A stretch of DNA of 10,320 nucleotides, taken from NCBI GenBank assembly GCA_039798005.1, contig JBDKGV010000121.1:1-10320 (forward strand), written 5' to 3'. The notes below the pieces were generated by a model that worked only from the letters and a program-made list of their open reading frames with translations, was not told the origin of the DNA and made no database searches. The position numbers were made by a program, and so were the translations under genes. Shown here one piece after another: positions 1 through 7,337 of the stretch (the first letter of the stretch is position 1; every line of letters starts with the position of its first letter). This DNA is from JBDKGV01 sp039798005. GTDB taxonomy: Bacteria > Fibrobacterota > Fibrobacteria > UBA5070.

Positions 1-1
1 C

Positions 2-226
2 CTTGCCTCGCAGTCGCTGGAACAGGCGACCGAGGCCCACCGCATCAGTGTGCGCCGCTTCGAGGAAGGTGTCGGCGATCTCGTCACCCTCTTCGAGGCC
101 CAGGCCACCGCGACCCGCCTGCAACTGGACCGTTCCGCCGCCCGCCAAGAGGCCTTCACGGCCATGGCGAATCTCGCGCTCCTGACAGGACGCGACCCGG
201 CCGAACTCGCCACGCTTTCTCGATAA
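2..226 (+). CDS. TolC-family outer-membrane efflux protein, C-terminal part only
   Basis: The first 225 bases read in one open frame to a TAA stop at 224-226. They give the last 74 residues of a protein whose start lies outside the window. The sequence has the look of the last helical hairpin of TolC/OprM-type outer-membrane channels: a 'RRFEEGVGDLVTLFEAQ' segment resembling the family's 'rYe.G..s.ldvl.aq', followed by a long amphipathic helix and a short ending 'LALLTGRDP'. In the family, a trimer forms a channel from the periplasm through the outer membrane and docks with a periplasmic adaptor and an inner-membrane pump. The adaptor and RND permease genes follow directly, which supports the assignment and suggests this is the first of the pump genes. 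Without the N-terminus, the signal peptide and subclass cannot be judged. Confidence 0.85.
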   Translation, partial: LASQSLEQATEAHRISVRRFEEGVGDLVTLFEAQATATRLQLDRSAARQEAFTAMANLALLTGRDPAELATLSR

Positions 227-259
227 CGCAAACGCAAACTCAAGAACCAAGGACACATC

Positions 260-1294
260 ATGAAGAAGACGGCATTGCTTGCGGGCACCATCGCCCTGGC
301 ATCCCTTGTGGGCTGCGAGAAGGCGGCTCCTGACACCAAGGTGGAGATCCACCAGGAACCCGGCACCGCCCAGACGGTGCGCGACAGCGCGATGGGACTT
401 GCCCAGGATGTGGTCGGCGTGGCCGAGCCTCTGCTGCGCGCGGACCTTTCCACCCGGCTGATGGGCACGGTCCTCTCGGTCTCGGCCAAGGAAGGACAGA
501 ACGTGTCCGCCGGGCAGGTGCTCCTGCGCATCGACGGACAGGAACTGTCGGCCCGTTCCTCGGGGCTTGCGGCCGGGCTCGACGCCGCCCGCGCCCAGCT
601 CTCGCTCGCCGAGACGCAGGCCAAGCGCATGCGCTCCCTCTATGCCGACAGCGCCACCCCCAAGGCGACCCTGGACATGGCCGAGAGCCAACTGGCCGCC
701 GCGAAGGCCGGACTGGCGCAGATCCAGGCACAAGGGCGTGAGCTCGGCTCGGTGGCCGGCTATGCGACACTGGTCGCACCGTTTGCCGGCAAGGTCGTGG
801 CTCGCATGGCTGATCCGGGCGCCTTGGCGGCCCCGGGCCAGCCTTTGCTGCGGGTGGAGGACGCCTCCCGCCTGCGCGTGAGCGTGACGGTTTCGATGAA
901 TGCGGCCGCCTCGCTCAAGTCGGGTACCGCCCTGGACGGACGCATCGGGACCAAAGCCGTGAAGGCCGTGGTGGAGGGCGTGGTCCCGAGTGCCACCGGC
1001 AACATGGCCACCGTCAATGCCCTGGTGGAGAACAAGGACGGTACCCTTGCCAGCGGTTCGACGGCGACGCTGCTGCTGCCCCAGGGCACCGGCGCGGTGC
1101 GTCTGGTGCCGGCAAACGCGTTGGTGCACGAGGGCGACCTGACGGGCGTGTGGGTGCGCACGGCTCAGGGCGACGACAAGCGCTGGATCCGCGTGGGCCG
1201 CGCCTACGGCAAGGACCTCGAGGTCCTTTCGGGTCTGCGTGCCGGCGAGACGATCATCGTTCCCGCCTCAGCCACTCTCGTGGCGGAGCGCTGA
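260..1294 (+). CDS. RND efflux periplasmic adaptor (membrane fusion protein), lipoprotein
   Basis: This 344-residue protein links an RND pump to the outer-membrane channel in the periplasm. It starts with a lipoprotein signal peptide (MKK, hydrophobic stretch 5-17) ending in the lipobox LVGC, with the acylated cysteine at residue 19. The first half of a biotinyl-lipoyl-like domain is seen at about 69-92 (GTVLSVSAKEGQNVSAGQ). An alanine-rich alpha-helical hairpin follows at about 95-160, then the second lipoyl half at about 170-200 (LVAPFAGKVVARMADPG). Beta-barrel and membrane-proximal segments complete the protein, including 'RLVPANALV'. The length is somewhat short but within the family range. 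The ATG at 260 is preceded by a weak AAGGA-like site. The permease gene begins 3 nt after the stop, so the two are certainly co-transcribed. Substrate cannot be read from the sequence. Confidence 0.93.
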   Translation: MKKTALLAGTIALASLVGCEKAAPDTKVEIHQEPGTAQTVRDSAMGLAQDVVGVAEPLLRADLSTRLMGTVLSVSAKEGQNVSAGQVLLRIDGQELSARSSGLAAGLDAARAQLSLAETQAKRMRSLYADSATPKATLDMAESQLAAAKAGLAQIQAQGRELGSVAGYATLVAPFAGKVVARMADPGALAAPGQPLLRVEDASRLRVSVTVSMNAAASLKSGTALDGRIGTKAVKAVVEGVVPSATGNMATVNALVENKDGTLASGSTATLLLPQGTGAVRLVPANALVHEGDLTGVWVRTAQGDDKRWIRVGRAYGKDLEVLSGLRAGETIIVPASATLVAER

Positions 1295-1297
1295 GCC

Positions 1298-4200
1298 ATG
1301 GGCATCGCAGGGCGCATCGCGCGCAGCTTCCTCCAGTCCAAACTCACACCACTCATCACCATCGCATCGCTTGCGACGGGCTTCTTGGCCATGATGGCCA
1401 CCCCCCGCGAGGAGGAACCGCAGATCTCGGTCCCTATGATCGACGTGTTCGTGCAGGCCCCGAGCCTCGAGCCCAAGGAGCTTGAGAACTTGGCGATCCG
1501 CGGCCTTGAGCGCCGCATGTGGGAGATCCCCGGGGTCGATCACGTCTACTCCATGTCCGGCGACGGACAGGGAATGGTCACCGTCCGCTTCAAGGTCGGC
1601 GAGAACCAGGAGAACTCGGTCGTCAAGGTGCAGGCCAAGCTAGCCTCCTCGATGGACGAACTGCCCTCCGGAATGATGCCTCCGCTGGTCAAGCCGCACA
1701 CCATCGACGACGTGCCCATCCTGGCGCTGACGCTCCATTCGGAGCGCTACGGATCGGATCAGCTGCGCGAGATCGCCGTCCATTTGGAGGACGAGATCCG
1801 CAGCATCCCCGACGTGGCCCAGACGCTGGTGATCGGCGGCTCGCCGCGCCAGTTCCGGGTGCGCCTGGATCCGGCCCGCATGATGGCCTCGGGCGTGAGC
1901 CCGGGCGAGATCGCGCAGGCCATTCGCAAGAGCGATCAGCGCTTCGTGGCCGGCGAGTTCAGCCAAGGGAATGAGGTCGTCAACGTGCGGGTCGGTGCGC
2001 GCCCCGCGAGCCGTCAGGACCTGGAACAGCTCATCATCGCGACCCGCGGTCCCACGAACCTGGCCCTGTCCGACGTGGCCGAGGTGTCCGACGCCTGGGC
2101 CGAGGCGACAAATCTTGTCAGCCACCACGCCCGCAAGGGCACGGCATCCGCTGTGACGATTTCTGTCGCCAAGCGTCCGGGCGCCAATGCCACCCATGTG
2201 GCCGAGATCGCCATGGAACGCGTCGAGGCGGCCCGTGCCCGCCTGCTGCCAAGCGATGTGAAACTTGAGATCACCCGCAACTACGGCGAGACCGCCAAGG
2301 AGAAGGCCGACGAGCTGATCCTGCACATCCTGATCGCCACCGTCTCGGTGACGCTTCTGGTGGGATTCTTCCTGGGCTGGCGCGAAGCGCTGGTGGTGCT
2401 GGTCGCGGTACCCGTCACGCTTGCCCTGACACTTTTTGTCTACTACGCCTTCGGCTACTCGCTCAACCGCATCACCCTTTTTGCCCTGATCTTCTCGATC
2501 GGCATCTTGGTGGACGACGCCATCGTGGTGGTCGAAAACATCTACCGCCACATGGCCATGGGCAAGCGTAGCCCCGAGGAAGCCGCCGTCGCGGGCGTGG
2601 ACGAAGTGGGCAATCCCACCATCCTTGCTACCATCGCGGTGATCGCCGCCATCCTGCCGATGGCCTTCGTCTCCGGCATGATGGGTCCCTACATGCGCCC
2701 CATCCCCATCGGTGCCTCCGCAGCCATGATCGCATCGCTCCTGGTCGCCTTCATCATCACCCCGTGGCTTGCCTTCAAGCTGCTCAAGGGACACGTGAAG
2801 GTCGGTGGTCACGGTGAGGAGAAGGAAACCCGCTTCTCCCGCTGGTACCGGCAGTTGATGGAAGGACTGATGGCAAGCAAGGCGCGTCGCCTGGGCTTCT
2901 ACGCCTTCAGCGTGGCGCTCCTGTTGGGCTCCGTCTCGCTTCTCTTCTTCAAGGCCGTCCAGGTCAAGATGCTGCCGTTCGACAACAAGAACGAGTTCCA
3001 GGTGATCCTGGACGCCCCGCGCGGCACCACGCTCGAGACGTCCCATGCGATGGCCGCTGAGATCGCCAAGGCCCTTCTCCAAGTGCCCGAGGTGACCAAT
3101 GCCCAAGCCTACGCGGGCACCTCTTCACCGTTCAACTTCAACGGCCTGGTGCGCCACTACTTCCTGCGGCGCGGCGGCGAGGTCTCCGAGGTGCAGGTCA
3201 ACCTGCTCCCCAAGGGTGACAGAAACCGTCAAAGCCACGAGATCGCCATCGCCGCCCGCAAGATCGTGGCGCCCATCGCCGCCAAGTACGGGGCGCGCGC
3301 CAAGGTCGCCGAGATCCCTCCCGGCCCTCCGGTGATGTCCACGCTGGTGGCCGAGGTCTATGCCGACAAGGACTCCGTGCGCCAGTCCACCGCTCTCTCG
3401 GTGCGCAAGGTTCTGGAGACCACGCCGGGCGTGGTGGACGTGGACTGGAGCGTACAGGCACCGCAGTCCGAGCGCGTGTTCCATGTGGACGCCGTCGAGG
3501 CGGCCCGCCTGGGCGCCGACGTCACGAGCCTCTCGCAGACGCTTGCCTTGGGCCTTTCGGGCGCCTCGCTTGGTCGCATGGAAGTGCCCACCGCTCGTGA
3601 GGAACGCATGGTCCATGCCCGCCTGGGACTTTCTAACCGCTCCTCGGTGGAGGCGCTGCTTGCCCTGCCGGTGGCCACAAGCCAAGGCACGGTGCCGCTC
3701 TCACGCTTCGTGAAGGTCGATACGGTCGAACGTCCCTCGAGCCGCATGCGCAAGGACCTGCGTCCGGTCATCTACGTGACGGCCGACGTCGCGGACACCA
3801 TCGAGGCTCCGGTCTACGCGATCCTTGCCATGAACAAGCGCCTGGATTCCCTCAAGGTGGACGGGGCCACGGTGGCCCGCTACAACTCCACGGCTCCGGA
3901 GCGTCTGGACGAGACGGCTCTAAAGTGGGACGGCGAATGGCAGGTCACCATCGAGGTCTTTCGCGACCTCGGAATCGCCTTCGCGGTGGTGCTTCTCCTG
4001 ATCTACGTGCTGGTGGTGGGCTGGTTCCAGTCCTTCTCGATCCCGCTTGTGATCATGGCGCCCATTCCCCTCACGCTGATCGGCATCCTGCCGGGCCACG
4101 CGCTCTTCGGGGCCTTCTTCACCGCCACCTCGATGATCGGCATGATCGCGCTCGCGGGCATCATCGTTCGCAACTCCATCCTGCTGGTGGACTTCATCCA

Positions 4201-4459
4201 GATCTCGGAGGAACGCGGCATCCCGCTGGGGCAGGCCGTGATCGAGGCTGGTGCGGTGCGCTTCCGTCCCATCGCCCTGACCGCCGCCGCGGTCGTGGTG
4301 GGCGGGATCGTGATGGTGCTCGACCCCATCTTCCAGGGCCTTGCCGTGGCCCTCATGTCCGGCGCCATCGCCGCCACCCTGCTCACCATGGTCCTGGTGC
4401 CGCTCCTCTACTGGGAGCTTCGCAAGGACCTTCCCGATCCCGAAGAGGAGCTCCCGTGA
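1298..4459 (+). CDS. RND-family efflux permease (inner-membrane proton-driven pump)
   Basis: At 1053 residues this matches the usual size of AcrB-type pumps: 12 membrane segments and two large periplasmic loops. TM1 lies near residues 15-33 and is followed by a periplasmic porter/docking region to about 330. A TM2-TM6 bundle follows at about 335-495, then a hydrophilic cytoplasmic link, TM7 at about 530, a second periplasmic domain, and TM8-TM12 from about 890. The proton-relay motif in TM4 is intact: GILVDDAIVVVEN, with acidic pair D406/D407. In TM10, where AcrB has the relay lysine, the sequence reads GIIVRNSILLVDF, so R958 replaces Lys. The N-terminal 'PREEEPQISVPMIDV' is the typical post-TM1 segment of the superfamily. 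Start ATG 1298 follows the adaptor stop by 3 nt, with GGAG at 1285-1288. The substrate is unknown. No metal-type (CusA/CzcA) methionine signature was recognised, so a drug, solvent or toxic-metabolite role is as likely. Confidence 0.95.
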   Translation: MGIAGRIARSFLQSKLTPLITIASLATGFLAMMATPREEEPQISVPMIDVFVQAPSLEPKELENLAIRGLERRMWEIPGVDHVYSMSGDGQGMVTVRFKVGENQENSVVKVQAKLASSMDELPSGMMPPLVKPHTIDDVPILALTLHSERYGSDQLREIAVHLEDEIRSIPDVAQTLVIGGSPRQFRVRLDPARMMASGVSPGEIAQAIRKSDQRFVAGEFSQGNEVVNVRVGARPASRQDLEQLIIATRGPTNLALSDVAEVSDAWAEATNLVSHHARKGTASAVTISVAKRPGANATHVAEIAMERVEAARARLLPSDVKLEITRNYGETAKEKADELILHILIATVSVTLLVGFFLGWREALVVLVAVPVTLALTLFVYYAFGYSLNRITLFALIFSIGILVDDAIVVVENIYRHMAMGKRSPEEAAVAGVDEVGNPTILATIAVIAAILPMAFVSGMMGPYMRPIPIGASAAMIASLLVAFIITPWLAFKLLKGHVKVGGHGEEKETRFSRWYRQLMEGLMASKARRLGFYAFSVALLLGSVSLLFFKAVQVKMLPFDNKNEFQVILDAPRGTTLETSHAMAAEIAKALLQVPEVTNAQAYAGTSSPFNFNGLVRHYFLRRGGEVSEVQVNLLPKGDRNRQSHEIAIAARKIVAPIAAKYGARAKVAEIPPGPPVMSTLVAEVYADKDSVRQSTALSVRKVLETTPGVVDVDWSVQAPQSERVFHVDAVEAARLGADVTSLSQTLALGLSGASLGRMEVPTAREERMVHARLGLSNRSSVEALLALPVATSQGTVPLSRFVKVDTVERPSSRMRKDLRPVIYVTADVADTIEAPVYAILAMNKRLDSLKVDGATVARYNSTAPERLDETALKWDGEWQVTIEVFRDLGIAFAVVLLLIYVLVVGWFQSFSIPLVIMAPIPLTLIGILPGHALFGAFFTATSMIGMIALAGIIVRNSILLVDFIQISEERGIPLGQAVIEAGAVRFRPIALTAAAVVVGGIVMVLDPIFQGLAVALMSGAIAATLLTMVLVPLLYWELRKDLPDPEEELP

Positions 4460-4662
4460 ACGCCTGCACTCCGAACCAGACAGAAATTGTCATCCGTCGC
4501 GTGGCGGGAACCATGGTCCTTGCCTCCCTCTCGCTTGGGTGGTTCGTCCACCCGGGCTGGTTCCTTCTGACAGGATTTGTCGGCCTCAACCTCCTGCAGT
4601 CCTCCTTCACCCGCTGGTGCCCGCTGGAGTCGATGCTGAACCGGGGAACGAGGCGGGATTGA
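4456..4662 (+). CDS. Small DUF2892/YgaP-type membrane protein
   Basis: A 68-residue protein with a GTG start at 4456 that overlaps the permease stop (GTGA). GAGGAG at 4445-4450 is well placed 5 nt upstream, so translation is probably coupled to the pump gene. Residues 10-18 (EIVIRRVAG) are followed by two short hydrophobic helices at about 19-31 and 34-47, then the conserved-looking ending 'RWCPLESML' at 53-61. This pattern (R-x-x-x-G, hairpin of two helices, then a CP motif) is that of the DUF2892 family, the domain also found at the membrane end of the YgaP rhodanese. No rhodanese domain is present here. The function of stand-alone members is not established. Position in the operon suggests it assists or accompanies the pump. 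The family call is by pattern and should be confirmed with a profile search. Confidence 0.75.
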   Translation: MNACTPNQTEIVIRRVAGTMVLASLSLGWFVHPGWFLLTGFVGLNLLQSSFTRWCPLESMLNRGTRRD

Positions 4663-4671
4663 CGGCGGATT

Positions 4672-4705
4672 CCCGGCTTGCAGGTCTTCGGGCCTGTGGG
4701 CCGGG
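4672..4705 (+). terminator. Strong UUCG-tetraloop hairpin after the efflux operon
   Basis: Bases 4672-4686 pair without interruption with 4691-4705. The 15-bp stem includes four G-U wobbles, and the loop is TTCG closed by C-G, the exceptionally stable cUUCGg tetraloop. It starts 9 nt after the stop of the DUF2892-type gene. The following bases (tcgcgtgcactacttt) lack a proper T-run, so it is not a textbook intrinsic terminator. It could end transcription inefficiently, protect the 3' end of the pump mRNA, or act in the leader of the next gene, whose start is 48 nt downstream. The pairing is read directly from the sequence; the role is inferred. Confidence 0.6.
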
Positions 4706-4753
4706 TCGCGTGCACTACTTTAGCAGGTCACGCACGCACCGAAGGATTCGACA

Positions 4754-5134
4754 ATGACGACTGACAAGCTGGAATGGGAAGAGGAAGATCTCGGCTGCGG
4801 CCTGGTGATCACCGGATGCAAGGTCCACCTCAACCCCAATCCTCTCCCGATGCCAGGACGCGACCGGCGGGTCGCCACGGTGAACATCACCATCAACGAC
4901 GCTTTGATCATCAACAACATCAAGGTGACCGAGGACGCGGTGAAGTCCTGGAGCCTCGAGCTTCCCAGCATGATGGTCAAGAACGACGCCAACCCCAGCG
5001 GCAAGAAGTTCTTCAACGTGATGCTTGCCCACGAGCAGCTCGACATCCTGCGGCGCTATTGCTTCATCCGGATCGGCAAGGCCCAGAAAGAATCCGGGTT
5101 CTCCAAGCCTGCGGTGGAACCCACGGCACAATAG
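4754..5134 (+). CDS. SpoVG-like putative nucleic-acid-binding regulator
   Basis: The product is a 126-residue soluble protein. Residues 18-100 match the layout of SpoVG: an opening strand (VITGCKVHL, 18-26), the central 'ATVNITINDALIINNIKV' (41-58) corresponding to SpoVG's 'A.v.it.d.efvvhdIkVi', an 'LPS' (70-72) aligning with the family's 'MPS', then a glycine turn and 'FFNVMLAHEQLDILRRYCF' aligning with the segment before the C-terminal helix. SpoVG of Bacillus is about 97 residues. This protein adds an acidic N-terminus (EWEEED, 7-12) and a short tail. SpoVG proteins bind DNA and RNA and affect division, sporulation or virulence gene expression in Firmicutes and spirochaetes; the role here is unknown. 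Start ATG 4754 has AAGGA at 4742-4746, 7 nt upstream. No convincing -35/-10 pair was found in the gap after the hairpin. It may share a transcript with the lipoprotein 66 nt downstream. Confidence 0.68.
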   Translation: MTTDKLEWEEEDLGCGLVITGCKVHLNPNPLPMPGRDRRVATVNITINDALIINNIKVTEDAVKSWSLELPSMMVKNDANPSGKKFFNVMLAHEQLDILRRYCFIRIGKAQKESGFSKPAVEPTAQ

Positions 5135-5200
5135 CGTCGGTTGTTTGGAAAGCCAAGGACATCGACGAATCCAGATCGCCCCGCCCATCCAGGAGTGCCC

Positions 5201-6175
5201 ATGGTGTCAAGAGTTCAAGCCAAGAAGACCTTTCGCTTCCTGCTTGGCGCCTCGTTGTCCATCACGATGCTTGCCGGGTGCAAACCATCCCCGAAGGAGT
5301 CCGGCCCAGGGGTGGATTCCAGCCGCACAGATTCCTTGCAGGCAAGTGCCGCACCCCAGGTTCCGGATGCGGTGAAGCCTCTGGATGCGGCGTGTGAGAT
5401 GTTTCTCAAGCGTCTGGATTCCTTGGTCGTGCCACTTCCCGGCGAATTGGAAAGGAATGCCAAGGCCATTGCCAAGCTGCCTGACTCGCTTTCCAAGGAT
5501 GCCGCACTGCTTGATCTTCAGGCGAGCTGGGGTAAATTCGACTCCTTGGCCATTGGTGTCGCCTTGGCCTCTCCGGAGTATTTGAGCTGCGCCGTGTCGC
5601 AGACCCCGCCTTATGATGACACCATTTTCACGGGAAGGGCCACGGCGATCCTGTACCGCGGCGGGCTGACCATCGTCTCCGAGGAAGGAATGGTTTCCGC
5701 GGTTCCCGCCTTGCACATGCGCTCGGATCTGTTGAATCCGGCCCTGACCACGGCCTCCCGGCAGTTCCTGAAGCTGTCGTTTGATGAAGCCAGCAACAAG
5801 GCCGACAAGGATGCCGGGATCGTCATTCCCATCGTCGATCTCGCGGCCCGGATGGTGTCCTGGGACAGTCTTGCCAGTGCGTACCCTGCAAGCCCCCTTG
5901 CCGCTGCGGCCAAGGGGCGTGCGGCGGCCTGTTTGCGCATGCTCCTGGTGGGAGAGGACAATACGCCTGCTTTCGAAAATGGCCAAGCCGTCGATGCATT
6001 TCGCGACGCTTGGAAGAGTGCGGCTGCTCGACCCGTTCAAGGGCCATCGCATCAGATCCTCAAGGACTGGTACGCTCAAGTCTCGAAATCCAACTTTCGC
6101 CACACTGGCAAAACGCGCGCTTGGCTCAAGCAGCAGGGGATCGACGGATCAGGAGACCGATCCGAGTCCGATTGA
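5201..6175 (+). CDS. Lipoprotein of unknown function
   Basis: I do not recognise the family. ATG 5201 is chosen because AGGAG lies 5 nt upstream (5191-5195) and because it places a good signal peptide at the N-terminus. The frame is also open from an ATG at 5141, but that would add 20 proline/arginine-rich residues before the signal. The 324-residue product has basic residues at 4-12, a hydrophobic core at 13-25 and a lipobox LAGC with cysteine 27, followed by a Ser/Pro-rich linker to about 60. The rest is probably periplasmic or outer-membrane attached. Residues 61-135 look helical, 140-180 more beta-like, and 221-250 (WDSLASAYPASPLAAAA...) resembles a single TPR-type helix pair as seen in YbgF/BamD-like lipoproteins. 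Three further cysteines (65, 130, 244) could form disulfides. Codon use is slightly less GC-rich than in the efflux operon. Lipoprotein confidence is high; function is unknown. Confidence 0.8.
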   Translation: MVSRVQAKKTFRFLLGASLSITMLAGCKPSPKESGPGVDSSRTDSLQASAAPQVPDAVKPLDAACEMFLKRLDSLVVPLPGELERNAKAIAKLPDSLSKDAALLDLQASWGKFDSLAIGVALASPEYLSCAVSQTPPYDDTIFTGRATAILYRGGLTIVSEEGMVSAVPALHMRSDLLNPALTTASRQFLKLSFDEASNKADKDAGIVIPIVDLAARMVSWDSLASAYPASPLAAAAKGRAAACLRMLLVGEDNTPAFENGQAVDAFRDAWKSAAARPVQGPSHQILKDWYAQVSKSNFRHTGKTRAWLKQQGIDGSGDRSESD

Positions 6176-6241
6176 GACTCCCTTCGGGCCATCCCCGGTC
6201 AAGATCGTTCGCTTTTGGCGATGGACTTTTTCGCAAAACAG

Positions 6242-6256
6242 TGGCACACTGGAGGC
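6242..6256 (+). promoter_or_regulatory. Possible sigma-54 promoter before the response regulator
   Basis: TGGCAC at 6242-6247, five bases, then AGGC at 6253-6256. This keeps the essential GG and GC of the sigma-54 consensus TGGCAC-N5-TTGC with exact spacing, but the -12 element matches only in its GC. It sits 34 nt before the chosen start codon. No activator gene or upstream binding site is visible in the window, so this is a weak candidate that may be chance. Confidence 0.25.
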
Positions 6257-6289
6257 GAAACAGACATTGCGCATAAAGGAGGCATGGTC

Positions 6290-7219
6290 ATGCAGAATGG
6301 TCGATCGTTGGTCTTGATAGTGGATGATGATCCGGTTCAGCTTGCCGTGATCGAGCAGGCGTTCCTCCAGATGGAAGTGCCTTGGGAAACCCGATTTTTC
6401 CAGGATCCTTCGGATGTGCTCATCGAATTGCGCAAGCATCCGGGCGCCCTTCTTGTCACCGACTGGATGATGCCCGAGATGAGTGGCGTGGAGCTCTGTC
6501 ATCAAGTGCGCAACGATGCTTGGCATGGCAAGGGTTTCCATTACTGCATTCTCCTGACCTCCCGCAAGGCCGCCAAGGATGCGGTGGAAGCCCTTGACGA
6601 GGCTCACCAGTACCTCGTCAAGCCGGTGGATCCCCAGAAGCTTGCCAATCACATCGAATCGGGGTTGCGCTTTTACGGATCACCACTCCAGATCGATGTC
6701 CCGGCCGTTGTTCCCGAGGAGGATGCCCATGCCGATGCCGTGGCACGGCGCGCGGCCTTGCGGTTTCTGGACGCCGAACTGGATTCCGTGGGTGCCGAGA
6801 AGGAACTTTCGATCTTCCTTTGCGAGCCCGAGGGACTCAATGCCGTGACGGTCCAATACGGACCTGAAGTCATGGAGGAGATTTTGCGGGAATGGGTCCA
6901 GCGGATTCATGGGGTGCTGCGTGACGACGATCAATTGATCCGCTGGAAAGGAAACTGCTACCTGGGGATCTGCCCGAGCCTGTCGCAGGAATCCTTGGGT
7001 GCCTTGGCGCATGGAATCCGTTCCGTGATCTCCCGTACGTTGTACCGCACCAGTGCAGGATTCTTTTCCGGTGGGATCTGCATCGGATCGGCCACCGCCG
7101 ACAGCGATGAGCTGGATTCTTGGCTCCTGCTCCATCAAGCCGAGGAGGCGCTCAAGGAGGCCTTGGCGCGTGGACCCGGATCCATCGTCGCGGCGGAGAT
7201 GGTCGGCTCGCCCTCCTGA
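6290..7219 (+). CDS. Response regulator with degenerate GGDEF output domain
   Basis: ATG 6290 is preferred because AAAGGAGG (6275-6282) lies 7 nt upstream; the ATG at 6284 is only 1 nt away from it. The product has 309 residues. Residues 5-128 are a complete receiver domain: acidic pair D12/D13, phosphoacceptor D58 (LLVTDWMMPEMSG), T90/S91 and K111 (YLVKPVDP), so it should be phosphorylated by a histidine kinase. After a linker, residues 150-302 follow the GGDEF fold: 'RRAALRFLDAELD', 'LCEPEGLNAVTVQYG' where active cyclases have the metal-binding D-x-D-x-F-K, 'RWKGNCYLGICP' at the R-x-GGDEF position, then 'GGICIGSA' and 'LLLHQAEEALKEA' matching the SiGia and AD-ALY segments. The signature reads KGNCY (220-224), with the catalytic and metal residues lost, so diguanylate cyclase activity is not expected. 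It more likely binds a partner or acts as a pseudo-enzyme. No kinase gene is adjacent. Confidence 0.85.
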   Translation: MQNGRSLVLIVDDDPVQLAVIEQAFLQMEVPWETRFFQDPSDVLIELRKHPGALLVTDWMMPEMSGVELCHQVRNDAWHGKGFHYCILLTSRKAAKDAVEALDEAHQYLVKPVDPQKLANHIESGLRFYGSPLQIDVPAVVPEEDAHADAVARRAALRFLDAELDSVGAEKELSIFLCEPEGLNAVTVQYGPEVMEEILREWVQRIHGVLRDDDQLIRWKGNCYLGICPSLSQESLGALAHGIRSVISRTLYRTSAGFFSGGICIGSATADSDELDSWLLLHQAEEALKEALARGPGSIVAAEMVGSPS

Positions 7220-7294
7220 GGTTTTCGGACCAACGAGTCGCCTCGCAGCCGTGTGGCGAGGGGCGTCTTGCCGGCGATGTCGGGCGAAAGGCCA

Positions 7295-7323
7295 CGAAGC
7301 AAGCTTCGAGAGGAGACTCGAAG
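7295..7323 (+). other. Two mutually exclusive hairpins in the 3' region of the response regulator gene
   Basis: CTTCGAG at 7304-7310 can pair perfectly with CTCGAAG at 7317-7323 (6-nt loop AGGAGA). The same CTTCG (7304-7308) can pair with CGAAG at 7295-7299 (loop CAAG). The two folds compete. They lie in the 118-nt stretch between the response-regulator stop and the terminator, where I see no gene. They could be part of a structured 3' UTR or simply chance inverted repeats. Confidence 0.35.
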
Positions 7324-7337
7324 AAAGGAACGCAATG

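Noticed and set aside
1640..3106. Long - strand open frame of 488 codons
   Set aside because: It is antisense to the RND permease. Its His/Gly/Asp-rich composition results from reading the permease codons in reverse complement.
3925..4455. Upstream extension of the DUF2892 reading frame inside the permease gene
   Set aside because: The part before 4456 is an out-of-frame Arg/His/Gly-rich shadow. The real start is the GTG at 4456 with a good ribosome site.
5141..5200. Upstream ATG start for the lipoprotein
   Set aside because: It would bury the signal peptide behind 20 polar residues and has no good ribosome site, while ATG 5201 has AGGAG 5 nt away.
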